A DNA stretch of 32,011 bases, taken from positions 1-32,011 of the forward strand of contig JAFWVK010000038.1 in NCBI GenBank assembly GCA_017518255.1, written 5' to 3'. Positions 15,484-23,840 of this stretch are shown here, one piece after another; position 1 is the first letter of the stretch, and every line of letters begins with the position of its first letter. The translations under genes and the position numbers were made by a program. A model generated the notes under the pieces. That model was given only the letters and a program-made list of their open reading frames with translations, had not been told where the DNA came from and did not search any database. The stretch is from Oscillospiraceae bacterium. GTDB taxonomy: Bacteria; Bacillota; Clostridia; Oscillospirales; Ruminococcaceae.

Positions 15484-17211
15484 TTATTTCATGATTTCTT
15501 CGATTGCGTTGATATGCTGGTTGGTGTAGCAGCTGGAAATTGCCATGCCGAAGAGTACATCGGTAGCGCCGATTTGCTTGAAAAAGTCCTTCATTCCGAC
15601 TTTCACATACCGGAAATCAACGACATAGATTTTCTCAAAGCTGCCGACAAAATACGGAACCAATGCATTGCCGTAACTGTTTTTGATAATCACAAGCGTT
15701 CTGCCATTGCCGACATCCGTTGTAATCTCCGCAATATTCTTATCTCCGCCGAGAACCGTAGAGTAGCAATTAACACCCTTTGCCCATTCAAAGAACAGTG
15801 TGCTTTCCTGCGGCTTCTGGAAGGAATCGTTAAAATACCGGACAGAATACTGATTGGAAGGTTTATAGTAGTAATATGTATCCGGATAGGTTTTAAGATC
15901 CTCCAGATATTTCGTGTAGCCGTACATCGTGCCGCAGAAATTATCGGTCTGCTTTTTCTCATATGTCGAAAGATCTGCAAACGGAACGGCAGCTTCCTCC
16001 GCAAACTTCTGAGCGGCATAATATGCGCCGAGCGTTGACCAGTGGTGATCCGTGCGGTAGTAGATGTATTCGTCCTTGTGTGATTCCAGCGTATCGAACA
16101 CATCGACATTGATGACGTCTTTCAGATTGTTTCCGATGTTTTTGATACAGTCATGCTGATCGGAAAACTTATTCGCAAGATTTGACGGCATATAGAATGC
16201 AGATGAAAGCGGTGCGCTCAGATTATAGACATTGACGGTCGGACCGACCATTTCCTTATATTTATTCAGCACCTCCGCATAGCGCTTGCCGATATCAAAT
16301 CTTCCGCCGAACATCGGCATGGCGCGGACATTCGGTGTACCTCTGCCCGAAACAATGATGTTATTGAGGATTTCGCCCTCATCCGCCATCTGCGTCCGGA
16401 CTTTGGTTGTCATGGCAGTCGTTGTCGTGGTTTCTCCCGTTGTTGCAGATGTTGTGGAGGAAGTACCCGAACCGGAGGATTCGGAAGACTGATCCTCCGA
16501 AGATACGGAGGTTGTCTCTGTGTCAGTCGTTGTCGTCGTTGTGCGGGTAGCGATATAGACAGTCACCTTGCTTGTAACGGCGCTGTCATCCTCGCTGAGT
16601 GTTTCTTTTTCGAGCTGAACCGTATTGCCGTAGAAGGAAACATCATCTTTCTGAAAGCCGAAGTGCGCCGTAATTCTGTTCGCTGCACTTCTCATTTTTT
16701 CCCGTCCCGGAATCGTATCCGTATAGTACCGGACGATGCCGTCGGTATAGTCACCGGAGAAATAGGAGCCGACAGAGAACGACGGGAATTCCGCACGGTT
16801 CCGGTTCTCCGAATCTATGAAGCCGTGCTGCCGTTTTGCAATCAGCAGAAACAAACCGATTCCGAACAGCAGCAGCGCACATACCGATGCATTCACAGCC
16901 TGAAAGACTTTGTTGTATTTGCGGTACTGCTGCTTTTTCCGCTTCATTCCGGAAACTTCTGCGCTGACCCTGCAGACATTCCGTCCGGCAGGTCTGCGGT
17001 TTTCCGGTCTTTCGGGAGCTGCCGTTTTTCTGCGCGGGGGCTGCCCGTTTCTGTTCAGCGGTTTCCGTGCCGGTCTGCCGGCGCTCCGTTTTTCAGGCAC
17101 ATGCATTTCTTCATGATGCCGATCCAGAATATTCAGACAATCCTGAACATCGGACTGAAAATTCCGCCGCCGGGGTGTATTCCGGCTGTTTCTTTTGATT
17201 TGATCTGACAT
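15484..17211 (-). CDS. DHHW family (AlgX/AlgJ-like SGNH) membrane-anchored protein
   Basis: A 575-residue protein that probably takes part in O-acetylation of a surface polymer with the MBOAT protein encoded 24 bases upstream. It has a basic cytoplasmic N-terminus of about 105 residues, one membrane segment (about 106-126), a short extracytoplasmic region, then a Ser/Thr-rich linker (about 223-270) and the SGNH-like domain containing TDHHWS (387-392), the family hallmark. The Thr/Ser linker lies between the membrane-proximal part and the catalytic part. By analogy with AlgJ/AlgX it would accept acetyl groups passed across the membrane and transfer or remove them on glycans; the polymer is unknown. 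Possible glycosylation of the linker is a guess. Confidence 0.85.
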   Translation of the reverse strand: MSDQIKRNSRNTPRRRNFQSDVQDCLNILDRHHEEMHVPEKRSAGRPARKPLNRNGQPPRRKTAAPERPENRRPAGRNVCRVSAEVSGMKRKKQQYRKYNKVFQAVNASVCALLLFGIGLFLLIAKRQHGFIDSENRNRAEFPSFSVGSYFSGDYTDGIVRYYTDTIPGREKMRSAANRITAHFGFQKDDVSFYGNTVQLEKETLSEDDSAVTSKVTVYIATRTTTTTTDTETTSVSSEDQSSESSGSGTSSTTSATTGETTTTTAMTTKVRTQMADEGEILNNIIVSGRGTPNVRAMPMFGGRFDIGKRYAEVLNKYKEMVGPTVNVYNLSAPLSSAFYMPSNLANKFSDQHDCIKNIGNNLKDVINVDVFDTLESHKDEYIYYRTDHHWSTLGAYYAAQKFAEEAAVPFADLSTYEKKQTDNFCGTMYGYTKYLEDLKTYPDTYYYYKPSNQYSVRYFNDSFQKPQESTLFFEWAKGVNCYSTVLGGDKNIAEITTDVGNGRTLVIIKNSYGNALVPYFVGSFEKIYVVDFRYVKVGMKDFFKQIGATDVLFGMAISSCYTNQHINAIEEIMK

Positions 17212-17235
17212 AATCTATCACCCGTGTATATCCGC

Positions 17236-18675
17236 TCAGAATCTGAAATAAAGGAACGGATTATTGGTATTATTCAGTAGCATCATGGAGCTGAGAATCA
17301 GAATTGCCGCATTTACCACAATCCCCATGCTCTTTGCAACATAATAGCTCTTCTCGTTTTTCACCGCAAATTTGCGGATCCACTGACGAACCGGCAGTGA
17401 GAGCAGCACCGCTGCGGCAATCAGGAAGATATTGGAGAACAGGATGCTTCTGGTAATCACAGAGCTGACCGGATTTCCGTTTGCGCAGACCAGCGCACGG
17501 AAGAAGAGCCCCAGTGCGTGCAGATTGTCAAAGTGGAAAATGCCCCAGCCGATTATTACCATGAACAGTGCATAAATATGTCCGACTGCCTTCGGCAGCT
17601 TCTTGAGCTTCTCCAGAAGGAACAGCTTTTCGATCAGGAGCATAACGCCGAAATAGATGCCCCAGAGCATAAAGTTCCAGCTTGCACCGTGCCAGAAGCC
17701 GGTCAGCGCCCATACAATCATGATATTCAGGCACTGTCTGGCAAGTCCCTTGCGGTTGCCGCCGAGCGGGATATAGACATAATCGCGGAACCATGAGGAG
17801 AGCGAGATATGCCATCTTCTCCAGAAATCCGTAATAGAATCGCACAGATACGGATATTTGAAGTTTTCATCGAAGTGGAATCCGAAGACTCTTCCCAGAC
17901 CGATTGCAATATCGGAATAGCCCGAAAAATCGAAATAATACCACAGTGCGACAGAAGCCGCTCCGAAGAATGCGCCGAGAGCGGAGACATTTCCGACGCC
18001 CGCATACCCGCTTTCGCGTGTACCGAAGCAGCCGTTTACAACCGTGCTCAGGGAATTGGCAATGATGACCTTTTTGCCGATGCCGCAGATAATCCGCGTA
18101 AAGCCGTCGGAAAGATCCTTCAGACTGGTATTGCGGCGGTCAATCTCAGAGGAGATTGTCGAATACCGGACAATCGGTCCGGCGACAAGCTGCGGAAACA
18201 TTGAAACATAAAGCAGAAATTTCCCGAAGTCTCTCTGCACTTTCACCTTGCCGCGGTAACAGTCAATGGAATAGGAGAGCGTCTGGAATGTATAGAAGGA
18301 AATGCCGATCGGCAGCCGGATTCGCGGAACCGGTATCGAAACGGGAAGCAGCGCATTGAGATTCTCCGCAAAGAATCCGCTGTATTTGAAAATACCCAGC
18401 ACGCCGATATCCACAATCACTGCAAGCATCAGCGCCCGCTTCGCCGCCCGCGGGGAATGCTTCTTCCGCGCCCTTCCGATCAGCATTCCGGTTTTGAAGT
18501 TCAGGAATGAGTATGCGATAAGCATCAGAACCCATACCGGCTCACCCCATGCATAAAAAATCAGCGAGAACACAAGCAAAACGGTATTTCTCGCTTTAAT
18601 ACTGCCTGAGAGGAAGTAGATCAGCAGGCATAACGGCATAAAGAGGTAAATAAAAAACAAATCGGCAAAAACCAT
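17236..18675 (-). CDS. MBOAT family O-acyltransferase (AlgI/DltB-like)
   Basis: A 479-residue polytopic membrane enzyme that moves acyl (usually acetyl) groups to the outside for glycan or teichoic acid modification. Many hydrophobic segments are visible. MBOAT hallmarks are the motif DFWRRWHISLSSW (His near residue 289) and the catalytic histidine in LTGFWHGASWNF (near 329). The start at 18675 is chosen for AGGTGA nine bases upstream; a GTG at 18687 overlaps that site. The downstream DHHW gene is the usual partner. A sigma-A-like promoter lies 80-105 bases upstream. No D-alanine ligase or carrier protein genes are nearby, so DltB is unlikely and polysaccharide acetylation more likely. Confidence 0.92.
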   Translation of the reverse strand: MVFADLFFIYLFMPLCLLIYFLSGSIKARNTVLLVFSLIFYAWGEPVWVLMLIAYSFLNFKTGMLIGRARKKHSPRAAKRALMLAVIVDIGVLGIFKYSGFFAENLNALLPVSIPVPRIRLPIGISFYTFQTLSYSIDCYRGKVKVQRDFGKFLLYVSMFPQLVAGPIVRYSTISSEIDRRNTSLKDLSDGFTRIICGIGKKVIIANSLSTVVNGCFGTRESGYAGVGNVSALGAFFGAASVALWYYFDFSGYSDIAIGLGRVFGFHFDENFKYPYLCDSITDFWRRWHISLSSWFRDYVYIPLGGNRKGLARQCLNIMIVWALTGFWHGASWNFMLWGIYFGVMLLIEKLFLLEKLKKLPKAVGHIYALFMVIIGWGIFHFDNLHALGLFFRALVCANGNPVSSVITRSILFSNIFLIAAAVLLSLPVRQWIRKFAVKNEKSYYVAKSMGIVVNAAILILSSMMLLNNTNNPFLYFRF

Positions 18676-18752
18676 CTGACGAATCACCTGTTTTCATTAT
18701 TCTATCCAATACATGCATCCGGACACAGATGCACTGTCATAATCGCAGAAAT

Positions 18753-18781
18753 ATTATACCACAATTTGTCGAAAAATGCAA
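18753..18781 (-). promoter_or_regulatory. Promoter of the MBOAT-DHHW operon
   Basis: Minus-strand TTGCAT (18776-18781), 17-base spacer ending TGTGG, TATAAT (18753-18758), so an extended -10. The remaining intergenic stretch to 18960 shows a 12-base palindrome TTCATGCATGAA (18838-18849) and no convincing gene. Confidence 0.8.
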
Positions 18782-18960
18782 CCGATCCCGCGAAAAAACG
18801 CTCTTTCCGACAAAAAAGGCGCATTCTTTCCGTCTCGTTCATGCATGAATTCTATTTTTATGAACGCAGCAGGGCGCTCCGGACTGGAATAAATGAATGG
18901 CTGGATTTTTGAAAGGGCGATTTTGTGAATTTCTTTGCAATTCACTGAGCGGGTTTCCCG

Positions 18961-18997
18961 AAAAACCAAGGCTGCGCAGCGTACATACTGCGCAGCC
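18961..18997 (-). terminator. Intrinsic terminator of the short-chain dehydrogenase gene
   Basis: On the minus strand GGCTGCGCAG (18988-18997), an eight-base loop and CTGCGCAGCC (18970-18979), then TTGGTTTTT. It stands just past the stop codon at 19006. Confidence 0.93.
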
Positions 18998-19005
18998 TCT
19001 GTCTG

Positions 19006-19785
19006 TTACATTGCTGTATATCCGCCGTCAACCGGAAGGATAACGCCGTTGACATAGGCACTGAACTGGGAGGAAAGGAACAGCGCAGCCGTATCCAGTT
19101 CACCTTCATTGCCGTATCTTGCAGACGGAATCATCTGTTTTGCGTAATTCTGGAAAAACTCCGAATTCAGCGTTTCTTCGGTCAGAGGCGTATAGAAATA
19201 GCCGGGGCAGATTGCATTGACGGTAATGCCCTTTTCGCCCCATTCCGAGGCAAGCGCACGGGTCATGTTGACAACGCCGCCCTTTGCTGCATGATAAGGC
19301 GCACAGGGCGCAATTTTATTGCCGACCAGACCGTACATAGACGCAATATTGATGATTCTTCCGTATCCGGCAGGCAGCATTGCCTGCTTTGCAACCTCAC
19401 GGGCAACCTTGAACGAGCCGAACAGGTCAATATTGATTTCGTTTTCAAACTGCTCATCGGTAATGTCCTCAGCCGGCGCCACTGCTCCGGTTCCCGCATT
19501 GTTAATCAGAATATCAATTCTTCCGAATTGCTCCATAATCTTTCTGACCGTATCGGAAACCTTTTCCGAATCCGTGATATCACAGGAAATGCCGACCGCT
19601 TCAACGCCGAATTCCTCCGTGATCTGTGCGGCAACCTCGTCAAGCATGTTCTGTCTTCTTGCGAGAGCGGCGATTTTCGCACCCTGACTCGCAAGCGCCT
19701 TTGCCATCTGGACGCCGAGACCGGTTGAGCAGCCGGTAATCACGGCAACCTGGCCGGTCAAATCAAAATAATTTTTCATCATCAT
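19006..19785 (-). CDS. Short-chain dehydrogenase/reductase
   Basis: A 259-residue cytoplasmic NAD(P)-dependent oxidoreductase of the classical SDR family. Motifs: TGCSTGLG (17-24) for the cofactor, NNAG (95-98), catalytic Ser149, Tyr164 and Lys168 (YHAAK), and a C-terminal PVDGGYTAM. The sequence resembles gluconate 5-dehydrogenase and 3-oxoacyl-ACP reductase-like proteins; the gluconate-type assignment is plausible but substrate cannot be settled from sequence alone. The start lies in an ATGATGATG run behind AAGGTAGGG, so any of the three codons may be used. It has its own promoter and terminator and is therefore a single-gene unit. Confidence 0.9.
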   Translation of the reverse strand: MMMKNYFDLTGQVAVITGCSTGLGVQMAKALASQGAKIAALARRQNMLDEVAAQITEEFGVEAVGISCDITDSEKVSDTVRKIMEQFGRIDILINNAGTGAVAPAEDITDEQFENEINIDLFGSFKVAREVAKQAMLPAGYGRIINIASMYGLVGNKIAPCAPYHAAKGGVVNMTRALASEWGEKGITVNAICPGYFYTPLTEETLNSEFFQNYAKQMIPSARYGNEGELDTAALFLSSQFSAYVNGVILPVDGGYTAM

Positions 19786-19842
19786 CCCTACCTTACAAAG
19801 TGTTCTCCTTTCCTTGTATTTCCAAAAAAAAGAGACACTGTC

Positions 19843-19872
19843 ATTGTATCACAGCATCTCCCGCTTTGTCAA
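19843..19872 (-). promoter_or_regulatory. Promoter of the short-chain dehydrogenase gene
   Basis: Minus-strand TTGACA (19867-19872), 18-base spacer, TACAAT (19843-19848). It begins 25 bases past the rsmI stop. Confidence 0.75.
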
Positions 19873-19897
19873 GTATTTTATCGAAAGAACGAACAAA

Positions 19898-20731
19898 TCA
19901 GTTATTTTGAACCACCGCTTCGTAAAGCACACGCTTGGCATATCCGGTTTCGGAAGCAAGCTGCCTGCAAACATCCGCTGCACGCTCCCCTGCCGCAATC
20001 CGTTCTTTTGCGAGTTCGACAACTGCTTCCAGAGAGTCGTTTTTTTCCTCTCTTTCAGCTGCTCCGGCGATGACCAGCACAAACTCGCCTCGCGGTGCAT
20101 TCGATTCATAAAATGCAATTGCATCTCCGAACGTTGTTTTCCGCACCTCTTCGTGAATCTTCGTCAGCTCGCGGCAGAGCGTCAGAGAGCGGTCGGCTCC
20201 GAATGCCTCCGCCATATCCTGCAATGTGCGCAGCAGCTTATGCGGCGCTTCATAAAAAATCATGGTACGTGTCTCTGCTCTGAGACTGTTCAGGTGCGCA
20301 AAGCGCTGTTTTTTATTGACGGACAAAAAGCCCTCAAAGCAGAATCTGCCTGTCTCCTGTCCGGAAACAGCAAGTGCCGAAACGACGGCGCTCGGTCCGG
20401 GAACAACCTGAACCGGTATTCCTTCGGCAATACAGCGCTGAACCAGCAGCGCACCGGGATCGGAAATACAAGGCATTCCCGCATCTGTCACAACCGCGCA
20501 GGATTCCCCTTCATGCAGCCGCTCCGCAATTCGCTGCAAAACCGCTTCCGGGCTGTGCTCATGATAGCTGACGAGCGGCGTATGCAGATCAAAATGAGAA
20601 AGCAGCTTCCGCGTAACCCGCGTATCCTCTGCTGCGATAAAGTCAGCAGAGCCGAGGATTTCAAGCTGCCGCTCCGTAATATCCCCAAGATTTCCGATCG
20701 GTGTCCCGACGACATATAAGATCCCGCTCAT
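19898..20731 (-). CDS. rsmI: 16S rRNA 2'-O-ribose C1402 methyltransferase
   Basis: Methylates the 2'-oxygen of C1402 in 16S rRNA using S-adenosylmethionine, fine-tuning the decoding centre. The 277-residue product shows the tetrapyrrole-methylase fold signatures of RsmI: VGTPIGNLGDIT at residues 8-19, AAEDTRVTRKLL, and DAGMPCISDPGA. The start at 20731 is chosen because its ATG overlaps the stop of the preceding methyltransferase gene (ATGA); a longer frame exists upstream but lacks family similarity. It is the last gene of a four-gene RNA-modification operon. Confidence 0.95.
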   Translation of the reverse strand: MSGILYVVGTPIGNLGDITERQLEILGSADFIAAEDTRVTRKLLSHFDLHTPLVSYHEHSPEAVLQRIAERLHEGESCAVVTDAGMPCISDPGALLVQRCIAEGIPVQVVPGPSAVVSALAVSGQETGRFCFEGFLSVNKKQRFAHLNSLRAETRTMIFYEAPHKLLRTLQDMAEAFGADRSLTLCRELTKIHEEVRKTTFGDAIAFYESNAPRGEFVLVIAGAAEREEKNDSLEAVVELAKERIAAGERAADVCRQLASETGYAKRVLYEAVVQNN

Positions 20732-21450
20732 AAATACTTTTCTCCAAAATGACAGATTTGTGCAGCTTCGGCAGTCATACCGGATCCCGAACGCATATAA
20801 AGTACCGGCTCTGTTCGCAGGAAAGACTTGGCTCCCTTCATGCCCTCCAGCAGAAACAGCCACGGTGCATCCTCCGGTGTTTTTGCAACAAACCGCAGGC
20901 GTTTTGGCTCGATTCCGCTTTCGCGCATGGCACACATGCAGTCGGTCAGCCGCTCCGGACGGCAGCAGATGCAGAATCTTCCGTGATAACGCAGCAATTT
21001 CGCAGCAGCTTCGCAGATATCCCGAAATGTGCAGGATACCTCGTGCCGTGCAATCTGTTTCGCGGTTTCCGCGGAAAGAATCCCCGTTTCATTTGCTTTA
21101 TACGGCGGATTGCATGTCACCAGATCGAGCGTATGAACCGGCGCGCCGTCCCACAGATTCCGGAGATCGGCAAGAACCGGCGTGATTGCCGGAACCGGAC
21201 TGCAAGCCGCAAGCCCCTCCCTGAGCTGTTCGATTGCCTCTGGCTGGATATCCAGCGCAAACACCTGCTTCGGCGGCAGATGTCTCTGCATCAGCAGCGG
21301 AATAATGCCGCAGCCGGTACCAAGATCGCATACCGTGTCTTTTTCCCGGTAACGGCAGAATCCGGTCAGCAGAAAGGCATCGGTGCCGAAGCTGTGCGTT
21401 TCGCTTCTGCATACATACAGACCGGATTTCAGTTCTTCAAGCACTCTCAT
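20728..21450 (-). CDS. tRNA1(Val) adenine-37 N6-methyltransferase-like protein
   Basis: A 240-residue class I SAM-dependent methyltransferase. The SAM-binding DLGTGCG motif is at 42-48 and the amino-methyltransferase catalytic NPPY at 114-117, the pattern of TrmN6 (YfiC) proteins that methylate adenine N6. The pairing with rsmI directly downstream is common in Firmicutes. It overlaps tsaD and rsmI by four bases each. The exact RNA target in this lineage is inferred from family. Confidence 0.88.
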   Translation of the reverse strand: MRVLEELKSGLYVCRSETHSFGTDAFLLTGFCRYREKDTVCDLGTGCGIIPLLMQRHLPPKQVFALDIQPEAIEQLREGLAACSPVPAITPVLADLRNLWDGAPVHTLDLVTCNPPYKANETGILSAETAKQIARHEVSCTFRDICEAAAKLLRYHGRFCICCRPERLTDCMCAMRESGIEPKRLRFVAKTPEDAPWLFLLEGMKGAKSFLRTEPVLYMRSGSGMTAEAAQICHFGEKYL

Positions 21451-22475
21451 ACCGGATTCTGCACGGCTTCCCCGCGCATCTCCTTGGAGGCGACCGCATT
21501 CAGTGATTCATCTGACGTAATACCGGCGAGGTAATTGTAATAGCCCTGTGCCGCAATCATCGCGGCATTGTCGCCGCAAAGGGAAACCGGCGGCATATAG
21601 AACCGCAGACCGTTCTGTTCGCAGGCGTTTTGCAGTGCGCGCCGGACGCCGGAATTTGCAGAAACGCCGCCCGAAAGCGCGACGGAGCTGTAATGCAGCG
21701 CTTTTGCCGCCGCAATTGTTTTCTCCGTCAGGGTACGCGCAATTTCCTGCTGCAAAGCCGCCGAGAGGTCGTCCGTATTAACAGCTTCGCCGCGCTGCTC
21801 CGCATTATGGAGGAAATTGACCACATATGTTTTCAATCCGGAAAAGCTGAAATCATACGGATTTCCGTCCATTTTCGTTTTCGGAAGACGAAACGCCGCG
21901 GGATTGCCCCGCTGTGCCGCCTCATCCACATGCACCCCGCCCGGATACGGAAACCCCATTGCTCTGGCACATTTATCAAAGCATTCTCCGGCTGCATCAT
22001 CCCTTGTTTTTCCGACTGTGCGGAATGTGGTATAATCCGGAACCTCTGCGATTCTTGTATGTCCGCCGCTGACAATGACAGCAAGATAGGGCGGCTCCAG
22101 ATCGGGATGCACCAGATAATTTGCAGCCGCATGTCCCTCTGTGTGATGAACGGGAATCAGCGGCTTTCCGGTCATCATCGCAAGCCCTTTTGCAAAGCTC
22201 ACGCCGACCAGCAGCGCACCGATCAGACCGGGTGCATAGGTGACGGCGAATGCATCAACATCCTCCAACGTCATATTTGCATCGGAAAGGGCTTTTTTGA
22301 CAACCCACAGGATATTTTCACAGTGGCGGCGCGAAGCAAGCTCCGGCACAACACCGCCGTACAGCTTGTGTTCTTCCGCCTGAGAGGCAATCACGTTTGA
22401 GATGGTTTTCCGTCCGTCCTCCACAACTGCCGCCGCCGTCTCATCGCAGGAACTCTCAATCCCCAAGATCCGCAT
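21447..22475 (-). CDS. tsaD: tRNA threonylcarbamoyladenosine transferase subunit
   Basis: Transfers the threonylcarbamoyl group to A37 of ANN-decoding tRNAs, together with TsaB, TsaC and TsaE. The 342-residue protein begins MRILGIESSCDET, a family hallmark, and carries the metal-binding HHTEGH segment (His111 and His115). The start at 22475 has AAGGAGG just upstream; longer frames lack a ribosome binding site. It overlaps the end of the ttcA-like gene by 20 bases and the next gene by four. tsaB, tsaC and tsaE are not in this window. Its product is the substrate of MtaB, also encoded here. Confidence 0.96.
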   Translation of the reverse strand: MRILGIESSCDETAAAVVEDGRKTISNVIASQAEEHKLYGGVVPELASRRHCENILWVVKKALSDANMTLEDVDAFAVTYAPGLIGALLVGVSFAKGLAMMTGKPLIPVHHTEGHAAANYLVHPDLEPPYLAVIVSGGHTRIAEVPDYTTFRTVGKTRDDAAGECFDKCARAMGFPYPGGVHVDEAAQRGNPAAFRLPKTKMDGNPYDFSFSGLKTYVVNFLHNAEQRGEAVNTDDLSAALQQEIARTLTEKTIAAAKALHYSSVALSGGVSANSGVRRALQNACEQNGLRFYMPPVSLCGDNAAMIAAQGYYNYLAGITSDESLNAVASKEMRGEAVQNPV

Positions 22476-23298
22476 ACTGTCCCTCCTTGATTCTCCGGGC
22501 AATTTCCCGCTCAAGCATGTGAAAGCGCTCCGGTTTGCCGTTTGTCTCCGGATTGTCCATCGAAAGGCTGCGGTAATATGTTTTTCCGCCCCATCCGTCC
22601 ACATTGCCGCGGCGCATCGCCCCGAACACACGGGTTTTGAATCCGCTGTTTGTTTTTTCCTGCTCCCGGATAAACTGTTTCATCATTTCTCTGGAAGTAT
22701 GGCCGTCAACCGGACATTTCGACTTTACGACCTGAATATTGCAGCTCTTTGCGGCATGAATGACATCGCGCTCCGGCGCAAAGCTCAGCGGACGAATCAG
22801 GGTCAGATCCTTCCGCGAAAGGTAGGATTTGGGCGCATAACAGCCGATTCTCCCCTCAATAAACAGATTCATCAGAAATGTTTCAATTGCATCGTCATTG
22901 TGATGACCGAGTGCCAGCTTATTGCAGCCAAATTCCTTTGCATGGTCATGAAGCGCACCGCGCCGCATTTTCGCGCACAGACTGCACGGATGCTTCTCCT
23001 CCCGCAGCTTGAACACGATTTCGCCGATATGTGTCGGAATCACATGATACTCGATCCCCATTGCTTCGCAGTACTGCGACACGGGCGAATAATCCGCTGC
23101 AATTCCGTTAAACTGCGGATCCAGCGTAATTCCGACAAGCGTATAATTCACAAGCTGAAACCGCTGAAACTCCCGCAGTGCCGTCAGCAGAACCAGACTG
23201 TCCTTTCCGCCGGAAATGCCGACCGCAATCCGGTCGCCGTCCTGAATCAGATCAAATTCCTGCACCGCACGCCGCAGATACCCTAATATTTTTTGCAT
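22456..23298 (-). CDS. TtcA-family tRNA thiolation protein (PP-loop ATPase)
   Basis: A 280-residue PP-loop adenylating enzyme with SGGKDS at 29-34, the cluster-binding CSLC pair (Cys105, Cys108) and a third cysteine in SKCPVDG (Cys195), the arrangement of [4Fe-4S] TtcA proteins that install 2-thiocytidine-32 or related thiolation in tRNA. The exact nucleotide modified in Clostridia is not certain. GAGG precedes the ATG. It is the first gene of the ttcA-tsaD-trmN6-rsmI overlap operon; all four act on RNA. No separate promoter was clear in the short gap before it. Confidence 0.88.
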   Translation of the reverse strand: MQKILGYLRRAVQEFDLIQDGDRIAVGISGGKDSLVLLTALREFQRFQLVNYTLVGITLDPQFNGIAADYSPVSQYCEAMGIEYHVIPTHIGEIVFKLREEKHPCSLCAKMRRGALHDHAKEFGCNKLALGHHNDDAIETFLMNLFIEGRIGCYAPKSYLSRKDLTLIRPLSFAPERDVIHAAKSCNIQVVKSKCPVDGHTSREMMKQFIREQEKTNSGFKTRVFGAMRRGNVDGWGGKTYYRSLSMDNPETNGKPERFHMLEREIARRIKEGQYADLGD

Positions 23299-23321
23299 AT
23301 GTATGCCTCACAAACAGCACG

Positions 23322-23355
23322 AAAAACGGGATGACAGATGCCCGCCATCCCGTTT
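23322..23355 (-). terminator. Intrinsic terminator after the small acidic protein gene
   Basis: Minus-strand AAACGGGATG (23346-23355), a twelve-base loop and CATCCCGTTT (23324-23333), followed by TTCG. It separates the small gene from the ttcA-like gene, which may still depend on readthrough since no clear own promoter was found. Confidence 0.85.
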
Positions 23356-23374
23356 CAATCAGCCGGTAATTCAA

Positions 23375-23683
23375 TCAGTCCTCGTCAGCATCTGCAACTG
23401 CATCAGCCAGATCTTCAACAGCATCGGCAGCAGCCTCAGCCGCATCTGCAACCTTCTCGGCAGCATCTTCCGCTGCATCCTCAACAGCCTCAGCGACCTT
23501 CTCAGCGCCTTCTTCCGCTTCATCGCTGCACACGCCGCAGTCTTCGCAGAAGCAGTCATCGTCATCGAACTCATCTGCATCGTAACGGCAGCAAGCCTCA
23601 TCCTGACGTTTCTTAGCGAGAACATAAGCGGCAGCGCCCGCAGCAGCTGCTGCCATCAGTGCAAATACGGTAAATTTCTTCAT
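23375..23683 (-). CDS. Small membrane-anchored acidic Ala-rich protein with a Cys cluster
   Basis: A 102-residue protein of unknown function. Residues 4-22 form a hydrophobic, alanine-rich segment (membrane anchor or signal). Residues 30-55 hold CC, then CFCEDCGVC, interspersed with aspartates. The rest is a low-complexity helix of repeated E/D-A-A-x-x-V units, very acidic and ending in DADED. The overall plan resembles YtxH-type small proteins. The gene is supported by GAGG before the ATG, its own promoter (23776-23804) and a terminator. The cysteine group could bind metal or a cluster, but that is a guess. A long plus-strand frame over the same bases is a shadow of the repeat composition. 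Confidence 0.75.
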   Translation of the reverse strand: MKKFTVFALMAAAAAGAAAYVLAKKRQDEACCRYDADEFDDDDCFCEDCGVCSDEAEEGAEKVAEAVEDAAEDAAEKVADAAEAAADAVEDLADAVADADED

Positions 23684-23775
23684 AATGATTCCTCTTTCTC
23701 CGCAAGGCGCTTCTCAATGACCGGCTTTGCGCCGGTGACCGCTGCCCATGCGGCTGCAGCGATCTTCATACTGCT

Positions 23776-23804
23776 ATTATACCACAGTTCCGAAAAGATT
23801 TCAA
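23776..23804 (-). promoter_or_regulatory. Promoter of the small acidic protein gene
   Basis: Minus-strand TTGAAA (23799-23804), 17-base spacer ending TGTGG, TATAAT (23776-23781). The leader contains the dyads ACCGGC/GCCGGT and GCTGC/GCAGC before the ribosome binding site. Confidence 0.8.
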
Positions 23805-23840
23805 GCTATTTTTTGAAATTTTCAGAAAATATGTCCAGAT

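Noticed and set aside
18754..18969. 71-codon minus-strand frame between MBOAT and the dehydrogenase
   Set aside because: It would start inside the T-tract of the dehydrogenase terminator and end on a promoter -10; no family resemblance.
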